Assembly: GCA_937957775.1 (NCBI GenBank)
Contig: CALFXV010000032.1
Location: 1 to 5,507 of the forward strand
Source of the DNA: an uncultured Methylotenera sp.
GTDB lineage: Bacteria > Pseudomonadota > Gammaproteobacteria > Burkholderiales > Methylophilaceae
Direction: 5' to 3'
DNA: 5,507 nt
Under the pieces are notes generated by a model. It saw only the letters and a program-made list of their open reading frames with translations, ran no database searches and was not told the origin of the DNA. The position numbers and the translations under genes were made by a program. Of the stretch, positions 1 through 5,507 are shown in pieces (within the stretch, counting starts at the first letter, position 1; each line of letters starts with the position of its first letter).

Positions 1-1
1 A

Positions 2-325
2 TATCAGAAGACTCATCAAAACACTGCCACCCCTCACGCCCAGAGTTAAAGCCGCGCCAATCGAACCCAATAAGGACAAAACCGGGGTTCCCAACAATAG
101 CGCCGCCATCAACACCTTCAGAGATTGGGCATCCACATCAAACTGAATGCCGATCACAGGTGCCAGCAAAACCAAGGGAAGCCCACACACTAACCAATGG
201 GCAACAATCTTGCCAAATACCAATGGTTGCGATGGCTCGCCGTATGGTGTGCGCACAATCAAACGCCTGGTGATTTCCAAGTTGTCCAGCTGGGTTAAGC
301 CGGTTCCGCCAATGATAGCTAACAT
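2..325 (-). CDS. Chimeric partial ORF: MTIP/MTAP-type phosphorylase N-terminus joined to CcmB
   Basis: One uninterrupted frame of 108 codons runs from ATG at 325-323 off the left edge. Residues 1-38 (MLAIIGGTGLTQLDNLEI, then RTPYGEPSQPLVFG) match the start of S-methyl-5'-thioinosine/5'-thioadenosine phosphorylases, including the phosphate-binding GGTG loop at 6-9 and the TPYGEPS segment. From about residue 39 the expected continuation (a GR/GKxxGxxVxxLARHG-like stretch) is absent. The frame instead reads KIVAHWLVCGLPLVLLAPV, then LLLGTPVLSLLGSIGAALT. This follows, from memory, the E. coli CcmB run KVMAHWMVTGLPLLILSPL...LLLGTPTLGFLGAPGVALTVG. Residues 44-60 and 72-95 are hydrophobic membrane-type segments. 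CcmB is the membrane part of the CcmAB haem-handling ABC transporter; here its first ~90 residues are missing, as is nearly all of the phosphorylase. Neither half should work as its parent. This is a real fusion or deletion remnant, or an assembly join. Confidence 0.85.
   Translation of the reverse strand, partial: MLAIIGGTGLTQLDNLEITRRLIVRTPYGEPSQPLVFGKIVAHWLVCGLPLVLLAPVIGIQFDVDAQSLKVLMAALLLGTPVLSLLGSIGAALTLGVRGGSVLMSLLI
203..220 (-). other. Junction between phosphorylase-like and CcmB-like sequence
   Basis: Codons for V36-F37-G38-K39-I40-V41 lie here. Both parent families have a similar stretch: phosphorylases read about PS-x-x-L-x-x-GK/R-I, and CcmB proteins read about L-x-L-x-K-[VI]-x-AHW. 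The breakpoint therefore cannot be placed closer than a few codons. No inserted bases, stop codon or target duplication are visible at the join. Confidence 0.7.
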
Positions 326-332
326 AAGCTTG

Positions 333-337
333 CTTCC
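333..337 (-). promoter_or_regulatory. Possible ribosome binding site for the phosphorylase/CcmB ORF
   Basis: On the minus strand GGAAG lies 7 nt upstream of the ATG at 325-323. It is a partial match to the Shine-Dalgarno sequence at suitable spacing. It supports this ATG as the original phosphorylase start. Confidence 0.4.
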
Positions 338-455
338 AGTATTAATGTACACCCAGAATTAAACCAGGCATTACACAGTGATGATTTCTTGATTCTAACA
401 AAGCTTGGACCATTTATTGCATAGTTTATCGCACGAAATGCCGGCTTTTTACTGC

Positions 456-481
456 CTTCTTTGCTAAATTTAGCAAAGAAG
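456..481. repeat. Perfect 26-bp palindrome upstream of hpnC
   Basis: The half-site CTTCTTTGCTAAA is followed at once by its exact reverse complement, centred between 468 and 469. All 13 base pairs match. The next outer pair (455/482) fails and the one beyond (454/483) matches. It ends 28 bp before the hpnC ATG. Neither side has a run of T, so it does not look like an intrinsic terminator. It could be an operator for a dimeric regulator of the hpn operon or the divergent gene, a 5'-leader hairpin, or a dispersed palindromic repeat. The palindrome is certain; its role is unknown. Confidence 0.9.
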
Positions 482-509
482 CCTAGCCAAATTGTGGCAT
501 ACTCACGCC

Positions 510-1409
510 ATGATGACGCAGCCAAACACTCCTCTAGACGCTCATGCCATTGCGGCTGATAGCCTACGTTTAGCGCAACAGCATTACGAAAATTTTCCAG
601 TTGCATCCATAGTCTTACCTGCCCGATTGCGCGAACCGATTGCCTTAATCTACCGCTTCGCTAGGCAAGCTGATGATTTCGCAGACGAAGGTGAATTTAG
701 TGTAAACCAGCGCATCGCCTTACTGGATGATTATCGTCATGAACTGGATTTATTGGCGGCCTACATCAAGCCTAATAGCGATTTCTTTCTAAGCTTAGGC
801 GCCATGATAAAAGCCCACCATCTACCCTACCAACCGTTTTACGACTTACTCGATGCATTCAAGCAAGACGTGAGCAAAACCCGTTATGCCAATTACGCTG
901 AAATTAGCCATTATTGTGAGCGTTCAGCCAATCCCATAGGCCGTTTGCTGCTATCGCTATACGGCGCAGCAAATCCGGAAAACAACACTTATGCCGACAA
1001 AATCTGTACGGCGCTGCAATTAATCAACTTTCTGCAAGACATAGCCATAGACCTGCAAAAAAATGCCGGCAAACAACGTATTTATCTATGCCAAGATGAA
1101 ATGCTGGCTTATGGCATCAGCGAACAGACACTGCAGGAGTTTGCCTCTAGTGTAAAATCTACCGACACCAATTGGCAAGCTTTCATGCATTTCAATTTAA
1201 ACCGAGCCGAGTCTTTGCTCGCTGCGGGCAAACCACTGGGGCGAAAATTAACCGGTCGCATAGGCCTTGAGATGCGCATGATTATTGCCGGCGGAGAACG
1301 CATAGCGGCTAAGATTAAGCAGCATCAGGGCGATGTGTTTAATCATAGGCCTAAACTGCAAGCTTTAGATTGGCTGCGCATCGTATTAGCCGCCCTGTTT
1401 AAGCAATAG
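510..1409 (+). CDS. hpnC: Hydroxysqualene synthase HpnC
   Basis: This trans-isoprenyl diphosphate synthase of the squalene/phytoene synthase family is expected to convert presqualene diphosphate to hydroxysqualene, the second step of the bacterial HpnCDE route. The 299-residue product has the HpnC-like HYENFPVAS (25-33) and LPARLR (36-41) segments. The first acidic motif is QADDFADEG (D55, D59), the central motif is YCERSANPIGRL (135-146), and the second acidic motif is NFLQDIAID (D177, D181). Between D181 and R190 it carries LQKNAGKQ, four residues more than the matching loop of HpnD next door, and RIYL is followed by Cys rather than the usual Pro. The start is ATG 510; ATG 513 is equally possible, and a TTG at 492 would add six residues. 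No clear ribosome binding site decides between them. First gene of the hpnCDE operon. Confidence 0.93.
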   Translation: MMTQPNTPLDAHAIAADSLRLAQQHYENFPVASIVLPARLREPIALIYRFARQADDFADEGEFSVNQRIALLDDYRHELDLLAAYIKPNSDFFLSLGAMIKAHHLPYQPFYDLLDAFKQDVSKTRYANYAEISHYCERSANPIGRLLLSLYGAANPENNTYADKICTALQLINFLQDIAIDLQKNAGKQRIYLCQDEMLAYGISEQTLQEFASSVKSTDTNWQAFMHFNLNRAESLLAAGKPLGRKLTGRIGLEMRMIIAGGERIAAKIKQHQGDVFNHRPKLQALDWLRIVLAALFKQ

Positions 1410-1411
1410 GA
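1408..1411 (+). promoter_or_regulatory. Ribosome binding site of hpnD
   Basis: AGGA lies 5 nt upstream of the hpnD ATG and overlaps the hpnC stop codon (TAG 1407-1409). This favours translational coupling of hpnC and hpnD. Confidence 0.7.
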
Positions 1412-1416
1412 AAACC

Positions 1417-2256
1417 ATGACGCCAGAACAATATTGCCAAGATAAAACCGCCAAAAGTGGCTCCAGCTTTTATTACAGCTTTCGATTTTTATCCCAATCT
1501 AGGCGACTCGCCATCACCGCTTTGTATGCCTTTTGCCGCGAGGTAGATGACATTGCGGATGAGTGCATGGACTTATCGGTAGCCAAAACCAAACTCAATT
1601 GGTGGCGTAGCGAAATCGACCGCCTCTATCAAAATCAGCCACAGCATCCGGTAGCTAAGGCCTTGCTGCCTGCCATCCACACCTATCAATTAGACGCCGA
1701 GCATTTCATGGAAATCATAGACGGCATGGAGATGGATTTAAACTACAACCGCTACCAAGATTTCAAACAATTGCAGCTTTATTGTTACCGTGTGGCCAGT
1801 GTGGTTGGTTTGTTGTCCGCACAGATATTTGGTTTTAACAATCGAAAAACCCTCAAATTTGCCCACGATTTAGGCATGGCATTTCAACTAACCAACATCA
1901 TCAGGGACGTCGGTGAGGATGCCAGACGAAACCGTATCTACCTACCCTTGGACGAACTGGCTAAATTTGGCGTCAGCGAGGACGATCTTTTAGCAAGCAG
2001 GGAATCCATTGCCGTCAAGCGTTTATTGGATTTTCAAATCGAGCGAGCGGAAAGCTATTACGACAAAGCCCTTGGCGCATTGCCAGCTGAAGACCATAAA
2101 AACCAGCGCGTGAGTTTGATGATGGCCTCGATTTACCGCACCTTGCTCCGCGAGATCGGCGCCAGTGGAGCCGAAAAAGTATTAAACGCACGTATCTCCT
2201 TAGGCGCCTTAAGAAAAATGTTGCTGGCGCTTCAAGTTTGGCTTAAGTACCGATAA
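1417..2256 (+). CDS. hpnD: Presqualene diphosphate synthase HpnD
   Basis: Expected to condense two farnesyl diphosphates to presqualene diphosphate, the first committed step to squalene, using Mg2+ held by two aspartate-rich motifs. The 279-residue protein is a usual length for HpnD and shows the family signatures in order: GSSFYYSFRFL (15-25), where HpnC has the different HYENFPVAS; CREVDDIADE (40-49; D44, D48); YCYRVASVVG (122-131); and AFQLTNIIRDVGEDARRNRIYLP (155-177; D164, D168), the classical second motif. The YYSF start, intact IRD-x-x-ED and RIYLP favour HpnD over HpnC or a phytoene synthase. It begins 7 bp after hpnC with a good ribosome binding site and is followed by hpnE after 11 bp. 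The C-terminal ~25 residues (GALRKMLLALQVWLKYR) are basic and hydrophobic and may touch the membrane, which is inference. Confidence 0.95.
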   Translation: MTPEQYCQDKTAKSGSSFYYSFRFLSQSRRLAITALYAFCREVDDIADECMDLSVAKTKLNWWRSEIDRLYQNQPQHPVAKALLPAIHTYQLDAEHFMEIIDGMEMDLNYNRYQDFKQLQLYCYRVASVVGLLSAQIFGFNNRKTLKFAHDLGMAFQLTNIIRDVGEDARRNRIYLPLDELAKFGVSEDDLLASRESIAVKRLLDFQIERAESYYDKALGALPAEDHKNQRVSLMMASIYRTLLREIGASGAEKVLNARISLGALRKMLLALQVWLKYR

Positions 2257-2267
2257 AGCCTAGCAAT

Positions 2268-3614
2268 ATGCCTAAAACCCGAATAGCTATCATAGGCGGC
2301 GGTTGTGCCGGCTTAAGTGCGGCGATAGCACTGGCTAAACAAGGATGGTCGGTTAGTCTGTATGAAGCTGGCAGTGAGCTGGGTGGGCGAGCTCGCAGCG
2401 TAGCCTTTAAAAATGCGTCCGGCAGCACTTACCTAGACAACGGCCAGCACATCTTGATCGGCGCCTACAAATCAACGCTGCAGTTACTAAACACGCTAGG
2501 CATTAGCGAAAAACAAGCTTTTTTAAGGTTGCCATTTTTCGTCCGCATGCAAGGTCCAGGGCGTTGCCTTTTTAGCCTAAATACCGCGCCTTACTTACCC
2601 GCCCCGCTGGCCATGCTGCTAGGATTGCTCGCATGCCAAGGCTTGAGTTTCCGTGAGCGCTTAGCCGGGATAGGCATGATGATGCGCATGGCTTTCAAGG
2701 GCTATCGGCTAGACCAAGACCATCCCCTAGCGTCGTTCTTACAAGATCAAAACCAAAGCGCCAAAGCAACCCAGCTGCTATGGGAGCCGATTAGCTTGGC
2801 AGCACTGAATACGCCTATTCAGGCAGCCAGTACGAAGGTATTTCTAAACGTGCTCAAAGACACCATGGCCAGTTCCGCTTGGTTTAGCCTGAAAAACAAC
2901 AACGATTTCTTATTAGCAAAACAAGACTTATCCGAATTGATAGGCAGGTCGGCCAGCGCATACTTAAGGCAACATGGCGTGCGCATTAAGCTAAAACAGC
3001 GCATCACGGGCATTAGCAAAAGCGATTTAGGTTTCCATCTGAGTGGCGCAGAAGAGGCAACTGTATACAGCCACGTGGTGTTAGCCACGGCACCGCATAA
3101 CGCAAACCAATTAATGCTTGGGCTGAGCGAGTTGCATGCAGAACGCATGGCCTTAGCCTCGTTTGACTATCAACCCATAGTGACGGTATACCTGCAATAC
3201 CCGACTCACACAAAATTGAGGCTGCCCATGATAGGCTTGACCAATGGCCTAGGGCAATGGGTGTTCGATAGGGGCCAGTTGTGCCAGCAACATGGCTTGC
3301 TTGCCGTGGTAATCAGCGGAACGGGGTCGCACCAAAACCTGTCGCAAGCGCAATTAGCCGAAGCCCTGACAGATCAGCTCAAGCAAGCCTTCCCCGAGCT
3401 GAGCTGCCCACTTTGGCATAAGGTGTTCGCAGAAAAACGCGCCACTTATGCCTGCAAGCCCGAATTAATTAGGCCGCCCTCGCAAACGGCGCTACCTAAC
3501 TTTTACCTGGCTGGGGATTACTGTTACGCGGACTACCCGGCTACCATAGAGGGTGCGGTGCGCAGCGGTTTGATTTGTGCTGAACTGATACAGGCTAGCC
3601 ACAAAGTCGGCTAG
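2268..3614 (+). CDS. hpnE: Hydroxysqualene dehydroxylase HpnE (FAD-dependent amine oxidase family)
   Basis: Expected to reduce hydroxysqualene to squalene with FAD, the last step of the HpnCDE pathway. The 448-residue product opens with a Rossmann dinucleotide-binding motif IAIIGGGCAGLSAAIAL (6-22; G10, G12, G15). The strand-end acid E33 in LYEAGSELGGRARS follows, the usual ribose-binding residue and second glycine motif of amine oxidase/phytoene desaturase flavoproteins. LDNGQHILIGAY is the conserved substrate-side segment seen in HpnE. The C-terminus has the second FAD-binding stretch FYLAGDYCYADYPATIEGAV (412-431). Length and both FAD motifs are intact. The ATG lies 11 bp after hpnD without a strong ribosome binding site, so coupling to hpnD is likely. 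Carotenoid desaturases share the fold, but the operon context points to HpnE. Confidence 0.93.
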   Translation: MPKTRIAIIGGGCAGLSAAIALAKQGWSVSLYEAGSELGGRARSVAFKNASGSTYLDNGQHILIGAYKSTLQLLNTLGISEKQAFLRLPFFVRMQGPGRCLFSLNTAPYLPAPLAMLLGLLACQGLSFRERLAGIGMMMRMAFKGYRLDQDHPLASFLQDQNQSAKATQLLWEPISLAALNTPIQAASTKVFLNVLKDTMASSAWFSLKNNNDFLLAKQDLSELIGRSASAYLRQHGVRIKLKQRITGISKSDLGFHLSGAEEATVYSHVVLATAPHNANQLMLGLSELHAERMALASFDYQPIVTVYLQYPTHTKLRLPMIGLTNGLGQWVFDRGQLCQQHGLLAVVISGTGSHQNLSQAQLAEALTDQLKQAFPELSCPLWHKVFAEKRATYACKPELIRPPSQTALPNFYLAGDYCYADYPATIEGAVRSGLICAELIQASHKVG

Positions 3615-3615
3615 C
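3594..3615. repeat. Small inverted repeat over the hpnE stop codon
   Basis: GCTAGCC (3594-3600) and GGCTAGC (3609-3615) are exact reverse complements around an 8-nt loop and include the hpnE stop. It lies between the two convergent genes, where a bidirectional terminator would be expected. Neither direction is followed by a T-run, so an intrinsic terminator role is only a guess. Confidence 0.35.
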
Positions 3616-3620
3616 GATCA

Positions 3621-4988
3621 TTACTGGCGCAATTGCTGCAATGCCTGATCTAAGCGTTCGACGGCGATCACTTCTAAGCCAGCGATCTTGGCTTTAGGCG
3701 CGTTGGATTTCGGCACTATGGCCTTACTAAAACCCAATTTAGCCGCTTCTTTTAAGCGCATTTGCCCGCCTTGAACGGGGCGCACTTCCCCTGCCAAACC
3801 AACTTCACCAAAAACTATAAGTTTATTGTCTAGTGGCTTGTTTTTTAATGAAGAAACGATGGATAAAATGACGGCTAAATCGACTGCTGGTTCAGCAATT
3901 TTCACGCCACCCACTGCGTTAATGAACACGTCTTGATCAAAGCATGGGATACCGGCGTGCCTATGCAGGACGGCCAGCAACATGGCCAAACGATTTTGCT
4001 CCAATCCTACGCACAAGCGCTTGGGACTAGGGGCATGACTTTCATCCACCAGAGCTTGAATTTCAATCAACAAAGGCCGTGTGCCTTCCATGGTAACGGT
4101 GATGCAACTGCCGGCCACTTGGCTGTCGTGATGCGATAAGAATAAAGCCGAGGGGTTGGCCACTTCACGCAAGCCTTTTTCCGTCATGGCGAACACGCCT
4201 AACTCGTTCACCGCACCAAAGCGATTTTTGAATGCGCGTATGAGTCGGAAACTGGAATTTTGATCCCCCTCAAAATACAGTACGGTATCAACGATGTGCT
4301 CTAGAACACGCGGCCCAGCCAAGGTGCCGTCTTTGGTGACATGGCCGACCAGTATCACGGTTATACCTAATTGCTTAGCCAATCGCGTGAGTTGGGCTGA
4401 GCACTCGCGCACCTGCGCGACTGACCCGGGTGCTGAACTCAAGGCCTCGGAATAAACGGTTTGTATGGAGTCAATGACGGCAATATTCGGCTTATGGGTT
4501 TGCAGCGTGGCTAAAATCTTTTCTAGGTTGATTTCGGCCAGCAATTCCACCTCGCTGGCATCCAGCCCAAGGCGCTTGGCGCGCATGGCGATTTGTTGAG
4601 GGGATTCTTCACCACTGACGTAGATAGCCTGGGCGGATCGGCCTAGGTGGCATAAAACCTGCAATAGCAAGGTGGATTTACCAATACCCGGGTCGCCGCC
4701 GATTAACACCACCCCACCTTCGACCAAACCGCCACCAAGTACGCGATCGAACTCACTGATGCCGGTGGCTTGCCGCGCAATATCGGCCGCTTGAATGCTG
4801 CTTAATTTTTGCAGGCTAGCACTTTGCGTTAAGCCATCGAATTTATTGGCGTAGCGATTGGTGCTGACGGTTTCTTCTAAGGTTTCAACCAACGTGTTCC
4901 AAGCTAGGCAGCCTGGGCATTGGCCTTGCCATTTCGGTTCGCTAGCGCCGCATTCGGTGCAGGTGTATAGGGTTTTTGCTTTCGCCAT
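3621..4988 (-). CDS. radA: DNA repair protein RadA (Sms)
   Basis: RadA is a RecA-like ATPase that drives branch migration of recombination intermediates in the cytoplasm. The 455-residue protein (E. coli RadA is about 460) has all the family parts. There is an N-terminal zinc finger with C10, C13, C24 and C27 (YTCTECG...GQCPGC). Walker A is GGDPGIGKST (97-106), Walker B is IAVIDS (169-174), and the RadA-specific KNRFG motif is at 254-258. A C-terminal Lon-like domain includes GLEQNRLAMLLAVLHRH and FGEVGLAGEVRPV. The ATG at 4988-4986 gives the standard MAK-type N-terminus just before the zinc finger. A longer frame from a TTG at 5051 would overlap dnaB by 44 bp and is unlikely. It starts 19 bp after the dnaB stop in the same orientation, so cotranscription is likely. 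Its stop is only 6 bp from the convergent hpnE stop. Confidence 0.97.
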   Translation of the reverse strand: MAKAKTLYTCTECGASEPKWQGQCPGCLAWNTLVETLEETVSTNRYANKFDGLTQSASLQKLSSIQAADIARQATGISEFDRVLGGGLVEGGVVLIGGDPGIGKSTLLLQVLCHLGRSAQAIYVSGEESPQQIAMRAKRLGLDASEVELLAEINLEKILATLQTHKPNIAVIDSIQTVYSEALSSAPGSVAQVRECSAQLTRLAKQLGITVILVGHVTKDGTLAGPRVLEHIVDTVLYFEGDQNSSFRLIRAFKNRFGAVNELGVFAMTEKGLREVANPSALFLSHHDSQVAGSCITVTMEGTRPLLIEIQALVDESHAPSPKRLCVGLEQNRLAMLLAVLHRHAGIPCFDQDVFINAVGGVKIAEPAVDLAVILSIVSSLKNKPLDNKLIVFGEVGLAGEVRPVQGGQMRLKEAAKLGFSKAIVPKSNAPKAKIAGLEVIAVERLDQALQQLRQ

Positions 4989-5007
4989 GGCTAGCTTAGG
5001 ATAAGGA

Positions 5008-5507
5008 CTAGTAGCTGTCGGCCATGTGGCCACTGCCCGCGTAATTTTCAAAACGGGTGTGTTGCCCTATGAATGTCAGACGAACGCGGCCTATCGGGCC
5101 ATTACGCTGCTTGGCAATGATGATTTCCGCCGTGCCCTTGTCTACGCTATCCGGGTTATACACTTCATCACGGTAGATAAACAATATCACGTCGGCATCC
5201 TGCTCGATCGCCCCGGACTCACGTAAATCGCTCATTACCGGGCGCTTGTCTGGGCGCTGTTCTACACTGCGATTGAGCTGCGACAACGCCACTACTGGGC
5301 AGTCCAGTTCTTTAGCCAAGGCTTTAAGAGAACGGGATATTTCCGATATTTCCGTGGCGCGATTTTCACCCTGACGCCCTGCTGGGGCCGCCATCAGCTG
5401 CAAGTAATCGATCACGATAAGTCTGAGATCGTGGCGTTGCTTAAGGCGACGCGCCTTTGCACGGATCTCCATCATTGAAAGATTTGGAGAGTCATCTATA
5501 AACAATG
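5008..5507 (-). CDS. dnaB: Replicative DNA helicase DnaB, C-terminal part (cut by window edge)
   Basis: DnaB is the hexameric ring helicase that unwinds DNA ahead of the replication fork. Only the last 165 codons lie in the window; the start, N-terminal domain, linker and Walker A are beyond the right edge. The visible part is the RecA-like domain of the DnaB family. It has FIDDSP, MEIRAKARRLKQRH, the Walker B segment LIVIDYLQLM, SRSLKALAKEL, VVALSQLNRSVEQR (DNA-binding/sensor region), MSDLRESGAIEQDAD, and AKQRNGPIGRVRLTFIGQHTRFENYA. The last holds the lysine and arginine (K132, R134 of the fragment) expected to act in trans at the neighbouring subunit's ATP. It ends HMADSY-TAG with no frameshift. 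The TTG at 5505-5503 is an internal Leu codon, not a start. radA follows after 19 bp. Confidence 0.97.
   Translation of the reverse strand, partial: LFIDDSPNLSMMEIRAKARRLKQRHDLRLIVIDYLQLMAAPAGRQGENRATEISEISRSLKALAKELDCPVVALSQLNRSVEQRPDKRPVMSDLRESGAIEQDADVILFIYRDEVYNPDSVDKGTAEIIIAKQRNGPIGRVRLTFIGQHTRFENYAGSGHMADSY

Larger units (their letters stand above)
326..509. other. Divergent intergenic region between the chimeric ORF and hpnC
   Basis: These 184 bases separate two divergently oriented genes and must hold promoters for both. No pair of -35/-10 hexamers stands out on either strand. On the minus strand TAGAAT (about 392-397) is a fair -10 but lacks a good -35. On the plus strand TTGATT (389-394) has only a poor -10 at 17-18 bp. 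The clear structure is the palindrome at 456-481. No convincing small gene or tRNA was found. Confidence 0.6.

Noticed and set aside
147..362. Plus-strand open frame of 71 codons
   Set aside because: It lies antisense to the phosphorylase/CcmB frame, which has clear family matches; its product resembles nothing and is a shadow.
389..418. Sigma70 promoter for hpnC (TTGATT with a -10 near 412-418)
   Set aside because: The -10 matches only about three of six consensus bases; not strong enough to annotate.
456..481. Intrinsic terminator at the intergenic palindrome
   Set aside because: There is no T-run on either side and it sits upstream of, not downstream of, both flanking genes.
319..606. 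Minus-strand open frame of 95 codons across the intergenic region and the start of hpnC
   Set aside because: It overlaps both the chimeric ORF start and the hpnC coding start, has no recognisable motifs, and much of it is the reverse of hpnC codons.
2819..3213. Two overlapping minus-strand frames inside hpnE
   Set aside because: They are antisense to well-supported hpnE, low in recognisable motifs and mutually overlapping.
3933..4139. Plus-strand frame inside radA
   Set aside because: It is the reverse strand of the conserved RadA C-terminal domain; no independent support.
4989..5051. Extended RadA N-terminus from TTG 5051
   Set aside because: The 21 extra residues overlap dnaB by 44 bp, do not resemble RadA, and the ATG at 4988 gives the standard family N-terminus.
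5026..5226. Plus-strand frame inside dnaB
   Set aside because: It is antisense to conserved DnaB motifs and has no independent support.
1..5507. Mobile element, CRISPR array, tRNA/rRNA or defence genes
   Set aside because: No transposase or integrase motifs, regular spaced repeats, attachment-site duplications or RNA gene signatures were seen; nearly all the window is accounted for by conserved genes.

Overview
The window looks like ordinary proteobacterial chromosome, G+C about half by eye. The gene families (hpnCDE squalene synthesis, an MTIP-type phosphorylase start, CcmB, RadA and DnaB) fit a hopanoid-making gammaproteobacterium or betaproteobacterium. A methanotroph or methylotroph is my best guess, but the sequence alone does not settle the genus.

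Layout. On the minus strand, 2-325 is an open frame running off the left edge. Its first ~38 codons read as the start of an S-methyl-5'-thioinosine/5'-thioadenosine phosphorylase, and the rest reads as the middle of the cytochrome c maturation protein CcmB. The two join in frame with no scar. A 184-bp divergent intergenic region (326-509) follows and carries a perfect 26-bp palindrome at 456-481. On the plus strand hpnC (510-1409), hpnD (1417-2256) and hpnE (2268-3614) form a tight operon with gaps of 7 and 11 bp. Six bases later the convergent minus-strand radA begins at its stop codon (3621-4988). Upstream of radA in the same orientation is the 3' part of dnaB (5008-5507, cut by the right edge).

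How the genes work together. HpnD condenses two farnesyl diphosphates to presqualene diphosphate, HpnC converts this to hydroxysqualene, and HpnE reduces that to squalene. This is the complete three-enzyme bacterial squalene route and normally feeds hopanoid synthesis; no squalene-hopene cyclase is in view. RadA (branch migration, recombinational repair) and DnaB (replicative helicase) are housekeeping genes that probably share a transcript.

The most unusual item is the phosphorylase/CcmB chimera. It is either a real deletion or fusion in this strain or an assembly join. I see no sign of a new defence system, mobile element, CRISPR array or RNA gene.
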